Below, piece by piece: positions 36,001 to 43,920 of a stretch of DNA of 64,000 nucleotides. The position numbers and the translations under genes were made by a program. A model generated the notes under the pieces. That model had not been told where the DNA came from, did not search any database, and saw only the letters and a list, made by a program, of their open reading frames with translations. Origin of the DNA: Aeromicrobium sp. Root472D3 (GTDB lineage Bacteria; Actinomycetota; Actinomycetes; Propionibacteriales; Nocardioidaceae); assembly GCF_001426485.1 (NCBI RefSeq), contig NZ_LMET01000002.1, forward strand, positions 124,001-188,000, in the 5' to 3' direction. Numbering within the stretch: the first letter of the stretch is position 1; every line of letters begins with the position of its first letter.

Positions 36001-39000
36001 CAGCTGCAGGTCACGGCCTTCAACCTGGTCCAGAACTACACCGTGCCCACGGGCACGATCATCGCGGCCGACGGATCCGACGGATCCGACACCATCACGA
36101 TGTACCCGATGCCTGCCGTCACCACGGTCGACGGCCAGCCCCAGATCCTCGGCCCCGGAGACGACGGGTACGTCGCACCGACGTTCTCGCTGGGCTCCGT
36201 CATCAGGGGTGGCAGCGAGGACGACACGATCGAGACGAGCAACGGCAACGACGACGTGAGCGGCGGCGACGGCAAGGACGCGATCCGCACCGGCCTCGGC
36301 GACGACGTCGTGCGCGGTGGCGAGAACGACGACACGATCGACGGCGGCCAGGGGACCGACCGCGTGTTCGGCGACGGCGGCAAGGACCGCGTCAACGGCG
36401 GCGCCGGCGCCGACGAGGTGCGCGGCGGCGAGGGTGACGACACGCTCGACGGCGGCATCGGTGCCGACCCGGCCGGCCAGTTCGAGATCGCGAAGGCCGA
36501 TCTGATCCGTCCGACGCTGGACTCCGGCGACCTGGTCGTCGGCGGCAACGGTGCCGACCGGGTGACCGGCGGCAACGGCTCGGACGTCGTGGTCGGCGGT
36601 TCCTACTCCGACGACGCGGCGAAGCTGGAAGCCACCACCTCGGTGGACGTCACGGGCACCGACGCGACCGGCGACCTGGTCGCCGTGAAGGTCGACCAGA
36701 TCCCGACCATCGCGCCCCTCGACGACGACACGATCGCCGCTCAGTGCAAGAAGGACGGCGAGTCCGGCGAGGTCGGGCCCGACCAGGTGACCGGCGGCGG
36801 CGAGGACGACGTCGTGATCGGCGGCGGCGGGAGCGACACGCTCTCGGGCGGCGGCGGCAAGGACCGCGTCTGCGGCCGCGGCGGGGACGACCTGCTCGAG
36901 GGCGACGGCACCGACGTCCCCACGAAGCAGCAGGGCGACGACGTCGTGCGCGGTGGGTCGGGACGCGACCGGATCTACGGCTTCGGCGGCAAGGACGACC
37001 TGGGCGGCGACGCGGGCGACGACCTCGTGCGCGGCGGCACCGGCGACGACACGATCGCCGGCGGCGCGGGCGCCGACCTGCTGCTCGGCGAGAAGGGGCT
37101 CGACGTCGTCGACGGCGACGAGGCCAAGGGCACCTCCGCCGTCGCGGCGGTCGACGCCGACAAGACATCGACGGGACGCGACGTCGTGTGCGCCGTCTCG
37201 ACCAGCGTGGTCGGCGGCAGGATCGACCTCGACGGTGACCTGGCCGGCAACGACGACGGCACGCTCGAGGGCCTGACGGTCAAGGGAGGCGTCGTCAAGG
37301 CGCCCGACGACGAGAGCAAGAACTTCACGGGCTTCGCCGGTGACGTCGTCTTCTCCGACGGTTTGGTCGACCTCGACGGCGACGGCAGGATCACGGCGCG
37401 CAAGAAGGGCGTGCTCGGCGACACCGGATCCATCCCGCTGGCAGGGATCACCGGCGCCACGGGCAACGGCGACTGCATCCTGGGCGGCGACGAGGTCGAC
37501 ACCCGCCTGTCGGGTGGCGAGGGAGCCGACTACATCGACGCCGGAGCGGGCGACGACGTGAACGTCTTCGGCGGCAACGGCAACGACCTCGTGCGCGGTG
37601 GCGAGGGCGACGACACCGTGCACGGCGACGCGGGCGACGACCTCGTGGCCGGCGACGTCGGCGACGACATTCTGTACGGCAACGCCGATGCGGACGTCGT
37701 GCGCGGCGGCGCGGGCGAGGACCTCCTGGCCGGCGGCAGCTCCACCAAGGACGCGCCCGACGGCGCCGACGAGGTGCTGGGTGACGGCGAGGACGACGTG
37801 GTGGTCGGCGGCAACGCCGCGCTGACCCGCGCGGCGATGGCCAAGACGGCGATCCCGGGCCTCGGCGTGACGCTGCTCGACACCCCCGCCACGGCCGGCA
37901 AGGACGACCAGGTCTTCGGTGGCGTGGGCGACGACTGGGTGTTCGGCCAGACCGGTGACGACGCGACGCACGGCGGCCCGGGCGACGACGTCGTCGAGGG
38001 CGGCCCCGGCGCCGACCTCGTGCAGGGCGACGACGGCTACGACCTCCTGGTCGGCGGCTCGTCGACGACCGGCGCGGTCACGACCGACCGCACCGCCGAA
38101 GGCGTCCCGGACGCAGGCGACACCGTCGTCGGCGACGAGGGCGTCGACGACGAGGACCGTTCCGACGTGATGGTCGGCGACAACGCGCGTCTGCAGGTCA
38201 CGGACGACGTCCGTGAGCGCTGGCAGAGCATCCGCAGCGGCGTGGCGATCACGCTGTTCGACGTCCCGACCCCGACGTCGACCCCGACCGCGGGGTCCAG
38301 CGGCGACGACACGATGCGAGCCGGCGGCGACGCCGACCTCGTGCTCGGTCAGAGCGGCGACGACACGATCGACGCCGGCGACGGCGACGACGCGGTCGAA
38401 GGCGGGGCGGGCACCGACACGGTCGACGGCGGCAACGGCGCCGATCGCATCGTGGGTGGCTCGTGGACCGACAAGACGCTCGACGCGAAGGACACGCTGT
38501 CCGGAGGCGCGGGCGACGACACGGTGCTCGGCGACAACGGCCGGCCGGCCGACGGCCTCTCGCTGTTCGTGCAGCTGTTCGACGCCCCGGCGCCGGGCGA
38601 CTCGCCGGCGGGCGGGACGTCAGGTGGCGACACGATCGCGGGCGGCGCGGGCCGGGACCGGCTGTTCGGCCAGAGCGGCACCGACACGGTGTCGGGCGGC
38701 GACGACGTCGACGTCATCGAGGGCGGTGCCGATCTCGACACCCTCTTCGGTGACGCGGGCGACGACGTCCTCACGGGCGGCACGTCGTCCAGCGACGGCC
38801 GCATCACGCCGGACCGCGACGGCAGCGGCCAGCTCGACGCGCGCGACGTCGTGTCGGGCGGTTCGGGCGACGACGTCGTCGCGGGCGACAACGCCCGCAT
38901 CGACCTGACGTCCATCACGCGCATCGACGGCACGCCGATGCGCTCGGTGCAGCTGTTCGACCTGGGCACGGCGTCCAAGGCGGCGCGCAGCGGCACGAGC

Positions 39001-40305
39001 GGCAACGACTCGTTGGACGGCGACGCGGGACGTGACCTGGTGTTCGGCCAGGGCGGCGCCGACGCGCTGACCGGTGGCGACGACACCGACTACCTCGAGG
39101 GTGGCGACGGCGCCGACTCGTTGGCGGGTGGCGCCGGCGAGGACGACCTGGTCGGTGGTGGCTCCAGCCGTACCGGCTCGATCATCTCGGTCTCCGGCTC
39201 CTCCGTCGTCGACCGCCTGCTGAGCCCGCCTGCGGGCACGACCGACAGCTCGGCGGCGACGCTGCTCGACGGCAACGACTCGCTCGTCGGCGGCGACGCC
39301 CGCGACGTCCTGCTGGGCGACAACGGACGGATCACCCGTGGTGGGCCGCTCGCGATCCTCGGCGGCGGGGCCTCGGGCCCGCACGCCGTGCGCACCGTCG
39401 CGATGGCCGATCGCCAGCCGGGCGTCTGGGCCGGCAGTGACTCGCTGGTCGGCGGGCAGGGTGACGACGACCTGTACGGACAGTTCGACAGCACCCGCAC
39501 GAAGCGTCCGGGACAGTCGTTCGGCGGGATCGGCGTCCCCGGCGACGTCCTCGCGGGCGGCGACGGCGACGATGCCCTGGTCGGTGACCAAGGCGTCGAC
39601 GTGCCGACCCCCGCCGCGCGGTTCGGCTCGATCAACCGGGTCCTGAAGGACAAGAAGTCGTTCGTGCGCGAGCTGGTCAGGCCGCGTGGCGGCCTCGTCC
39701 GGGTCGTCACCACGACCCAGTCCACGCTGGGCGGCGACGACCTGCTGCTCGGCGACGGCGGCGCGGACTCGATCCACGCCGGTGCGGGCCGGGACGTCGT
39801 CAACGCGGGAGCCGCCGACGACACCGTCTTCGGTGGCAACGGCGCCGACGCCCTCTGGGGCGGCGTGGGCCACGACCGTGTCTTCGGCGGGGAGGGCAAC
39901 GACCTGCTCGACGTCAAGCGTCGCGGCGGCCACTCGGCCCTGTGGCGGGCGGCGGCGCCCCTGCAGGACACTGACGGCCGCCGTCGCACCACGAACGGCA
40001 AGGACCTGCTGTACGGCGGGTCCGGCGCCGACGGCCTGCAGGCCGACGAGGGCGACTCGGGACGCAGCCGGACCGGTCAGGGCGACCGCCTGATCGACTG
40101 GAACGGCAAGGCCAACGCGTTCAAGGTGTGCCGCACGGGCCGCGGCTCGGGCAAGGTCCTGGACGAGTCCAGCTCGTCGATGGTCAGGACGCTGCGCGAG
40201 CTCGTCCGGTCGTCCGGCTCCGTGGGCTCGTCCGAGCTGGCCGTGCCGACGCGCGAGCGGATCTCGAAGTACCCGGGTCGCGCCGGCTTCGTCTGCGAGC
40301 GCTGA
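30019..40305 (+). CDS. Giant secreted RTX-repeat calcium-binding protein
   Basis: 3,428 residues in one unbroken frame. A Sec-type signal peptide is at 1-40 (AAVASVAALSLVVPLFG). Residues ~40-1640 are a large beta-rich region with repeated Asp/Thr/Gly patterns and no family recognised. A Lys/Asp-rich linker follows (~1640-1710), then an EF-hand-like DPNGDGKIYSDEF (~1865). From ~2060 to ~3350 are RTX nonapeptides (GGxGxDxUx), which bind calcium and form a beta roll. Within these a ~120-residue super-unit recurs about four times. A Cys pair and basic tail end the chain. RTX proteins usually leave Gram-negatives by type I secretion; here a Sec signal implies folding outside on calcium binding. 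The GTG at 30016 is a possible alternative start. Confidence 0.92.
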   Translation: MSLRPHFLTPRRTAAVASVAALSLVVPLFGTSPAAAAVTTQPKDVAEVRVGLIHLGQAIAAVGQQPALSDDLPLTDTSVRDLLSLDTAVGTAVDDALATDGDATLDTLDQAFKDSAVKVTKVADADRLKGAPAASREWDLTIDLQGARKAALTYKDDAIQFGTARLGGDLAASLKATIRFRYDPDAISLRRFAVVGDPTLTTHVWSREDGSSSTTGQKVTIPGFSVIDGFVQMDAEGDATIDATTELAMRDPNGRGQITTEDFEFSSATDLFTTTERPGENAVRTTIDLSTSMSDQATGSISVGTRASDATTYAAPKIERSDVLKDLASLTRLQALTGFTQYTGALQAVESSVDQSFPLLDRSLTDLYSPTSDLLGLLTEQATATIVCGAADTSPPSGAPRPGEVRYCQATSAGLDVDKSDPGITWSSPDKGVSIDPKNLAGSVGTTPTRNVEVKGGDGFPTLRVEFRGDDGKKHVARSAVPSIQALGQAIGGLGLGGGVSYDATKKALTVEVEQSLDAQSEGTRVPTGGSGNLAPLTGLSGLCQAAKDSTPRRCLPSGDRPTPDGGTTVVTPEEGAATVTLGKRRFAADFGIGLGSSAAPVAGQPAPAGPAFYLVPGDGGLVYQVEDASASMPKDGQAAMVARIGFLQTDVDVTAYSTKSNGDAAKVTIPTTTVALPSKDEVDGAATVGGLLEPTEKTAPSAKRGLSASAELAVQDSEQAGGSRPIGKQGTVTATWADLRPSALPTVKTGGAYDALRLLDIVPARQGVMGEGSGDGTIKDPGADFVTQFGLEKVAAADRVVNRPLYDLGGEQSSTICTQYLVVSATELTCRQGPLAGKGVAAKGHPYVIDGDQDALRDIVLDDLAGLHSTLSTPVGGQKSNKAFPLVDVLPTELSAARDGLGVAISQVQDVANAEAPSVSLPATTSTVSRAATMQEFFTAFDTALKSVPGKVQNADSSKPQLKFTLDVAQQRLQLETTVTTAGTEKLPLSFGVGDSDVKIYNNAEVASPTVGVGSMATFAFGVDLATATSVVRGDTGTVEQITGVDNLDGTRQLLAGAPVDFGSSRLTTGAKADVQVGIGVKSVTSPAGSADSWTPIADFAKNLEQTRSVAGQAQGCGSTPKSAQIAACIKLPFDSASNVPALDVALTADEGAVSTGGSMKAKPIAYRFLAEGLGAMNKTLRDALDGDQIANAEDKPVSLPLVGTDLDAGVEVADDVTKYVSLVRTSLEPVETSVAETDKVSTLETELGKALTTLRDGLAGKKLAGTTGTPVIRCTGDVACAADKTVADVERISVPITLTGETPAKTSVPVPFQLGPIGSTIVSQLTVPATAAYSLKVTLGVARGKGSFVTLAHNSDADPLLKVDVKADLGEYAADRCSDWTRSAAWTASENPSAALRNGSVPLKSATTKPRCMDAFVGKFPAVLVDRSTSSTPATFVAATTKVNLGAATDGSDTSYVPALAKREREFVRTVSGDGKVSAYFESFAGKVGFVDVVGGIDLDWSGGGTGGGYGDGVSYGKLKLDVGTLNDAVLPGFKKALAWTAPLNPAVEQLSKPIPVVSDLSELVGKGPTSMLTLLAKKDTPITLIINLLQLQNVAAGVPAGKVDLRTIGANDIGGFKVKPYEVGVGGGSCSDKDTAKAKTGATTDGDQDGKAATSGGSKRCETGKLDKSKQYLKGEKPKEDAKGKEIKKDDVEPDKKKPGYISLPSVSLPVLQDTSQIFNLLQDTGDATMLYVDLGHAGIKGGVTKNFGPFAVGPIPVTATIGGEVKFDGRFAFGFDTRGLSRRIERLSTGDVAGFRKIVEAKEKPSLFSDGFYIDDLEDGEDVPEIQLTFTVTAGAAISIGIVSAGIQGGVTLDLSLDAFDPNGDGKIYSDEFAGASNGPSCAFNVSSGISFVLQFYFQIELLFYTIEESFDIVRSPRFKLFEFNCKVDEPVLATPAASATVTDSSGTERTGSTLYLNMGARTDERKGYGEDKTEKFSVRQVGQPKDGEVQLQVTAFNLVQNYTVPTGTIIAADGSDGSDTITMYPMPAVTTVDGQPQILGPGDDGYVAPTFSLGSVIRGGSEDDTIETSNGNDDVSGGDGKDAIRTGLGDDVVRGGENDDTIDGGQGTDRVFGDGGKDRVNGGAGADEVRGGEGDDTLDGGIGADPAGQFEIAKADLIRPTLDSGDLVVGGNGADRVTGGNGSDVVVGGSYSDDAAKLEATTSVDVTGTDATGDLVAVKVDQIPTIAPLDDDTIAAQCKKDGESGEVGPDQVTGGGEDDVVIGGGGSDTLSGGGGKDRVCGRGGDDLLEGDGTDVPTKQQGDDVVRGGSGRDRIYGFGGKDDLGGDAGDDLVRGGTGDDTIAGGAGADLLLGEKGLDVVDGDEAKGTSAVAAVDADKTSTGRDVVCAVSTSVVGGRIDLDGDLAGNDDGTLEGLTVKGGVVKAPDDESKNFTGFAGDVVFSDGLVDLDGDGRITARKKGVLGDTGSIPLAGITGATGNGDCILGGDEVDTRLSGGEGADYIDAGAGDDVNVFGGNGNDLVRGGEGDDTVHGDAGDDLVAGDVGDDILYGNADADVVRGGAGEDLLAGGSSTKDAPDGADEVLGDGEDDVVVGGNAALTRAAMAKTAIPGLGVTLLDTPATAGKDDQVFGGVGDDWVFGQTGDDATHGGPGDDVVEGGPGADLVQGDDGYDLLVGGSSTTGAVTTDRTAEGVPDAGDTVVGDEGVDDEDRSDVMVGDNARLQVTDDVRERWQSIRSGVAITLFDVPTPTSTPTAGSSGDDTMRAGGDADLVLGQSGDDTIDAGDGDDAVEGGAGTDTVDGGNGADRIVGGSWTDKTLDAKDTLSGGAGDDTVLGDNGRPADGLSLFVQLFDAPAPGDSPAGGTSGGDTIAGGAGRDRLFGQSGTDTVSGGDDVDVIEGGADLDTLFGDAGDDVLTGGTSSSDGRITPDRDGSGQLDARDVVSGGSGDDVVAGDNARIDLTSITRIDGTPMRSVQLFDLGTASKAARSGTSGNDSLDGDAGRDLVFGQGGADALTGGDDTDYLEGGDGADSLAGGAGEDDLVGGGSSRTGSIISVSGSSVVDRLLSPPAGTTDSSAATLLDGNDSLVGGDARDVLLGDNGRITRGGPLAILGGGASGPHAVRTVAMADRQPGVWAGSDSLVGGQGDDDLYGQFDSTRTKRPGQSFGGIGVPGDVLAGGDGDDALVGDQGVDVPTPAARFGSINRVLKDKKSFVRELVRPRGGLVRVVTTTQSTLGGDDLLLGDGGADSIHAGAGRDVVNAGAADDTVFGGNGADALWGGVGHDRVFGGEGNDLLDVKRRGGHSALWRAAAPLQDTDGRRRTTNGKDLLYGGSGADGLQADEGDSGRSRTGQGDRLIDWNGKANAFKVCRTGRGSGKVLDESSSSMVRTLRELVRSSGSVGSSELAVPTRERISKYPGRAGFVCER
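37800..39320 (+). repeat. Tandem ~120-residue super-units within the RTX region
   Basis: Each unit runs: VxGDNAR start (37800, 38170, 38527, 38880, 39312), then a short insert ending in (T/Q)LFD or TLLD (37868, 38248, 38569, 38945), then SGxD, RTX repeats containing FGQ (or LGQ), EGG, and GGS/GGT. Spacings are about 370, 357, 353 and 432 bases. This is a repeat above the nonapeptide level. Confidence 0.75.
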
Positions 40306-40310
40306 GCCCT

Positions 40311-40351
40311 GACGCCGGCGCACCTCCCCACCGGGGCGGTGCGCCGGCGTC
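40311..40351 (+). terminator. Terminator hairpin after the giant RTX gene
   Basis: GACGCCGGCGCACC and GGTGCGCCGGCGTC, 14-base perfect arms with a 13-base loop, starting 5 bases after the stop codon. Confidence 0.85.
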
Positions 40352-40392
40352 CACCTGCGTCGTCGTGGTGGACGCTGACGCACCCACTCGAC

Positions 40393-40580
40393 CACGGCAG
40401 GCTCGAGCTCGATGTCGGCACGCTGCGCGACGCCGTCCTGCCCCGCTTCGAGAAGGCCCTGACGTGGCTGGCCCCGCTCAACCCGGTCGTCACCGAGCTC
40501 GGCAAGCTCTCCGGCAGCAACGACGAGACGACGATGCTGTCGTTGCTGCAGGGCGGCAAGACCCCCATCGACGTGACAGG
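40393..40580 (+). pseudogene. Decayed partial duplicate of the giant RTX gene
   Basis: The frame encodes HGRLELDVGTLRDAVLPRFE, then KALTWLAPLNPVV, and a MLSLLQGGKTPI tail. It matches the giant protein around 34570-34766 (YGKLKLDVGTLNDAVLPGFK, KALAWTAPLNPAV, MLTLLAKKDTPI), at about 60-65% identity in protein and higher in DNA. It has no start codon of its own family and stops being similar right before a terminator hairpin, so it is the remnant of a second, lost copy. It fills most of the gap between the giant gene and the next secreted protein gene. Confidence 0.75.
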
Positions 40581-40585
40581 GACGC

Positions 40586-40608
40586 CCCCACCGTCGACGA
40601 CGGTGGGG
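40586..40608 (+). terminator. Terminator hairpin after the gene remnant
   Basis: CCCCACCGTC and GACGGTGGGG, 10-base perfect arms around GAC. It probably belonged to the lost second gene and still shields the next gene. Confidence 0.75.
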
Positions 40609-40646
40609 CCTTCACGGTCTCGCAGACAACCGGTCTCGCCTGCGAC

Positions 40647-40652
40647 TATCGT
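40647..40652 (+). promoter_or_regulatory. -10 box (TATCGT), leaderless secreted-protein gene
   Basis: TATCGT 6 bases before the ATG at 40659, which begins a perfect signal peptide. Confidence 0.5.
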
Positions 40653-40658
40653 GTCCGC

Positions 40659-41777
40659 ATGGTCAAGTCCGTCGTCATCGCCTGCCTCACCCTGTTCCTC
40701 GTCGGAGCGGGGCTGTCCGCGCCCGCCTCCGCGGCGTCCCGCCCGGCCGTCACGTCGCTCAAGGTGTCGACGGTCGAGCAGGGCAAGAAGGCCGTGCTGA
40801 CGGGCAAGGTCGTCCGCGCGCGCAAGGGCACCAAGGTCACGCTGCAGGTCCGCAGGTCCGCCAAGTACAACTGGGTCAAGGCCCGCACGGCCACGGTGCG
40901 CAGCAGTGGCCGGTTCACGGCCCGGCTGACGACGCGGTCGGCGGGGAAGCTGACCTACCGCGTGTGCATCGGCACGGGCAAGGCCAAGCGCTGCAGCTCG
41001 TCGGTGCGGCACACCGTCATCAAGCCCGACGGCGACGTCAGGGTCGCGTCGTGGTCGGGCGTGACGGCCCCCGCCGAGAGCCCGGTGACGGCGCGCTTCG
41101 GCGTCGACGAGGCCCCCCTCACCGTGTCGGGCACCTCCGACCCGCGGTGGCGCTCGGCGCTGATGAACGACGGCCTCGGCGTCGAGCAGCTGAAGGACGG
41201 CGCGTGGTCGCGGCTGTACGGCGCGGTCGCCGTCGACGCGTCCGGCGCCTGGACGTTCACCGGCGCGATGCAGGCCGTCGGGCAGCGTCAGGCCCCGCTG
41301 CGCGTGGTCACCGGCCCGGGCACCACGGGGTCGATCCTGCGCAGCACGGTGGTCCGCCAGTTCACGACGACGTCGTACAAGGACATCCGGGTCCAGGACC
41401 TCGCGCTGACCAGCGGTGCGCTCGCCTACCGCACCTTCACCACGCTCGACGGCGTGCTGGTCAAGACCTCGTCCACGACGTCGCCCGTGGGTGACTCGTC
41501 GGCGTCGTTCAGCCTCGGCGGCTCGTGCATCCGGCTGTTCCACCGGGTCGGCCTGGCACCCGAGGGGGCGCAGACCGACCAGATGCAGGCGGAGATCGCC
41601 GTGGACGGTGCGACGGTCGTCTCCGAGTCGGTCGGGCCCACGCCGTCCGGCCCCTACGGCGGTCCGGCCGCCGAGCGCGACATCAGCGGGGCCGGCTCGC
41701 TGACCCTGTCGGACCGCACGACGGGGTCGACGGGTTCGGACGTCTGGTTCGACGCCTTCGTCCGCTGCACCTCGTAG
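40659..41777 (+). CDS. Secreted hypothetical protein
   Basis: 372 residues. Signal peptide 1-27 (VVIACLTLFLVGAGLSAPAS). Residues ~30-120 are a basic Ig-like domain of the kind found as bacterial surface-layer or hydrolase side modules (KKAVLTGKVVRARKGTKVTL, LTYRVCIGTGKAKRC with a Cys pair); the rest is beta-rich with two more Cys (SCIRLF, RCTS). No catalytic motif. Its first domain resembles the basic C-terminus of the protein at 28193. No anchor. Probably part of the same exported set. Confidence 0.8.
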   Translation: MVKSVVIACLTLFLVGAGLSAPASAASRPAVTSLKVSTVEQGKKAVLTGKVVRARKGTKVTLQVRRSAKYNWVKARTATVRSSGRFTARLTTRSAGKLTYRVCIGTGKAKRCSSSVRHTVIKPDGDVRVASWSGVTAPAESPVTARFGVDEAPLTVSGTSDPRWRSALMNDGLGVEQLKDGAWSRLYGAVAVDASGAWTFTGAMQAVGQRQAPLRVVTGPGTTGSILRSTVVRQFTTTSYKDIRVQDLALTSGALAYRTFTTLDGVLVKTSSTTSPVGDSSASFSLGGSCIRLFHRVGLAPEGAQTDQMQAEIAVDGATVVSESVGPTPSGPYGGPAAERDISGAGSLTLSDRTTGSTGSDVWFDAFVRCTS

Positions 41778-41795
41778 CGGGCCCGTCGACCGACC

Positions 41796-43265
41796 TCAGT
41801 CGGCCATCGCCGGGGTGGCCGCCCCAGTGGGCGGCGCGACCTTGTTGACGCGGATCAGCGTCAGCGACGCGACCAGGGCCAGCGCCGTCACGACGATCGC
41901 GGCCTGGAACGCGTGCTGCTGGCCCGCCACGAAGACGTCCGCCTGCCCCGCGGCGGTGCTGGCGCGACCTCCCAGCTCGGCGGCGCGGTCGCTCGTCGCG
42001 TGCGCGAACACCGTGCCGAAGACGGCCAGGCCGATCGCACCGCCGACCTGCTGACCGGTGTTGAGCAGTGCCGAGGCGAGTCCCGTCTCGTGCGGTGCGA
42101 CGCCGTTGACGGCCGTCATGGTCAGCGGCACGAAGCTGCAGCCCATGCCGACGCCGAGCAGCAGGATCGAGCCGAGGAACGGCCAGTAGCTGCTGCTCGC
42201 GTCGAGCTGCGAGAACGACAGCATCGCCGCGATCGCCAGGATCGGACCGACCGTCAGGAACGGACGGATGCCGAGACGAGGGATCAGGCGGCGCACGACG
42301 ACGATCGACATGAACATGATCGTGGCCGGCATCGGCAGGAATCCGACGCCCGTGTGCAGGGGGCTCCAGCCGTGGACGTTCTGCAGGTACTGCGCGAGGA
42401 AGTAGAACGTCGTGAACAGGGCCGCGGCGAGGAACAGCATGATCAGGTAGGCGCCGGTGCGGTTGCGGTCGGCGAAGATGCGGAACGGCATGAGCGGGTG
42501 CTTGCTGCGGTGCTCGATCAGCACGAACGCCACCAGCAGCGCCACGGCGACGGCGAGCGTCACGATCGTGGTGGTCGAGCCCCAGCCGTCGTCGGCGGCC
42601 TTGGTGAGCCCGTAGACGAGCGTCGACATGCCGGCCGTGACGGAGATGGCGCCGGGCAGGTCGAGCCGGCTGTCGGAGCCCTGCGACTCGTTGAGGACGC
42701 GCGGGGCGAGGAACAGCACGACCGCGCCGATGGGGGCGTTGATGAACAGGGCCCAGCGCCAGCTCGCGTAGTCGGTCAGCACGCCGCCGAGGAGCAGGCC
42801 GAGGGCGCCGCCCGATGCGGCCATCGCCGCGAACAGGCCGAACGCCTTGGCCCGGGCGGCGGGCTCGGTGAACGTCGTCGCGAGCAGGGCCAGCGCGGTG
42901 GGCGCCGCGATGGCGCCACCGGCGCCCTGAGCCGCGCGGGCGATGATCAGCATCGCCTCGCTGGTCGCGAACCCGCCCACGAGCGAGGCGACCGCGAAGA
43001 CCGCGATGCCGATCATGAACATCCGCCGGCGTCCGAAGAGGTCTCCGGTACGCCCACCGAACAGCAGCAGCCCGCCGAAGGCCAGCGAGTAGGCCGTGAC
43101 GACCCAGGTGAGGTTGTTGGCCGAGAAGTCGAGGTCGGTGCGGATGCTGGGCAGCGCGACGTTCACGACGGTGGCGTCGAGCACGACCATGAGCTGCGCG
43201 ACGCAGATCACGGCCAGGGCGAGCCCGCCGTTGCGGGTCGCGTGGGAGGGGGGTGCGTCGTTCAT
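41796..43265 (-). CDS. MFS multidrug exporter, DHA2 (14-TMS) family
   Basis: 489 residues, 14 predicted spans, proton-driven drug export. Motif D1-type LMVVLDATVVNVALPSI lies in the first span, motif A GDLFGRRR between TM2 and TM3, and motif C-like GPILAIAAM later; these are typical of EmrB/QacA-like pumps. The ATG at 43265 has GGAGAC upstream and overlaps the TetR stop by ATGA, so it is co-translated with the repressor. The inducer and substrate are likely cationic or aromatic compounds, judged only from the family. Confidence 0.93.
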   Translation of the reverse strand: MNDAPPSHATRNGGLALAVICVAQLMVVLDATVVNVALPSIRTDLDFSANNLTWVVTAYSLAFGGLLLFGGRTGDLFGRRRMFMIGIAVFAVASLVGGFATSEAMLIIARAAQGAGGAIAAPTALALLATTFTEPAARAKAFGLFAAMAASGGALGLLLGGVLTDYASWRWALFINAPIGAVVLFLAPRVLNESQGSDSRLDLPGAISVTAGMSTLVYGLTKAADDGWGSTTTIVTLAVAVALLVAFVLIEHRSKHPLMPFRIFADRNRTGAYLIMLFLAAALFTTFYFLAQYLQNVHGWSPLHTGVGFLPMPATIMFMSIVVVRRLIPRLGIRPFLTVGPILAIAAMLSFSQLDASSSYWPFLGSILLLGVGMGCSFVPLTMTAVNGVAPHETGLASALLNTGQQVGGAIGLAVFGTVFAHATSDRAAELGGRASTAAGQADVFVAGQQHAFQAAIVVTALALVASLTLIRVNKVAPPTGAATPAMAD

Positions 43266-43906
43266 CGGGTGTCTCCGTGGGGGGTGGGGGAGGAAGGGGG
43301 GCGTGGGGGGAGGCCGAGCACGGGCAGCAGGACGCCGCCGACGACCTTCTCGGCGTAGGCGCGTCCGGCGGGCTGTCCGGTCATCAGCACCCGCTGGAGC
43401 ATGAGGGACGGGACGAGGCTCGCGGCCATGTCGACGTCGACCTCCGCCGCGAGCTCGCCGCGGTGCCGCGCGCGCTGCAGGACCGCGGTGATCACGGCGA
43501 TGCGCGGCTCGGTGAAGCGCGAGCGGAATGCCGCCAGCAGGTCGGGCTCGCGGGGGAGGGCCGAGCAGATGCTCGCCATGACCTGCAGGAGCCGCTCGCT
43601 CGGCGGGCTGCACGACGCGGCGACCAGGAGGTCGACGTCGCCGTCGAGGGTTCCGGAGTCGATCGAGTCGACGGAGGGCTTGACCGTCGCCATGGCGTCG
43701 ATGACGAGCTCGGCCTTGCTGCTCCACCGCCGGTACAGCGTCGCCTTGCCGACGCCGGCCAGGGCCGCGACGCCCTCCATCGACAGCCGGTCGTACCCGT
43801 CACGCACGAGGAGGTCGAGCGCGGCCTCGATGATCGCCGCGTCGCGGGACGGGTCGCGGGGACGACCCTTGGGCGACTCGTCGGTCGAGATGGTTGCATC
43901 AGGCAC
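43262..43906 (-). CDS. TetR family repressor
   Basis: 214 residues. N-terminal HTH at ~25-70 (IIEAALDLLVRDGYDRLSME, then GVAALAGVGKATLYRRWSSK), with a TetR_C_11-like ligand domain (LLQVMASICSALPREPDLLA). It overlaps the exporter gene by four bases, and a perfect 10-base inverted repeat (43921-43945) lies 14 bases upstream of its start, so it almost surely represses its own operon. Confidence 0.93.
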   Translation of the reverse strand: MPDATISTDESPKGRPRDPSRDAAIIEAALDLLVRDGYDRLSMEGVAALAGVGKATLYRRWSSKAELVIDAMATVKPSVDSIDSGTLDGDVDLLVAASCSPPSERLLQVMASICSALPREPDLLAAFRSRFTEPRIAVITAVLQRARHRGELAAEVDVDMAASLVPSLMLQRVLMTGQPAGRAYAEKVVGGVLLPVLGLPPRPPSSPTPHGDTR

Positions 43907-43920
43907 CCAGTGACCGTAGC

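Noticed and set aside
29899-37971. A 2,690-codon open frame on the minus strand across the RTX gene
   Set aside because: It is the antisense shadow of the giant gene: high GC and the repeated Asp/Gly codons keep stops out. Its translation is rich in Arg, Val and Gly with no known domain, and the plus strand has a signal peptide, RBS and RTX repeats.
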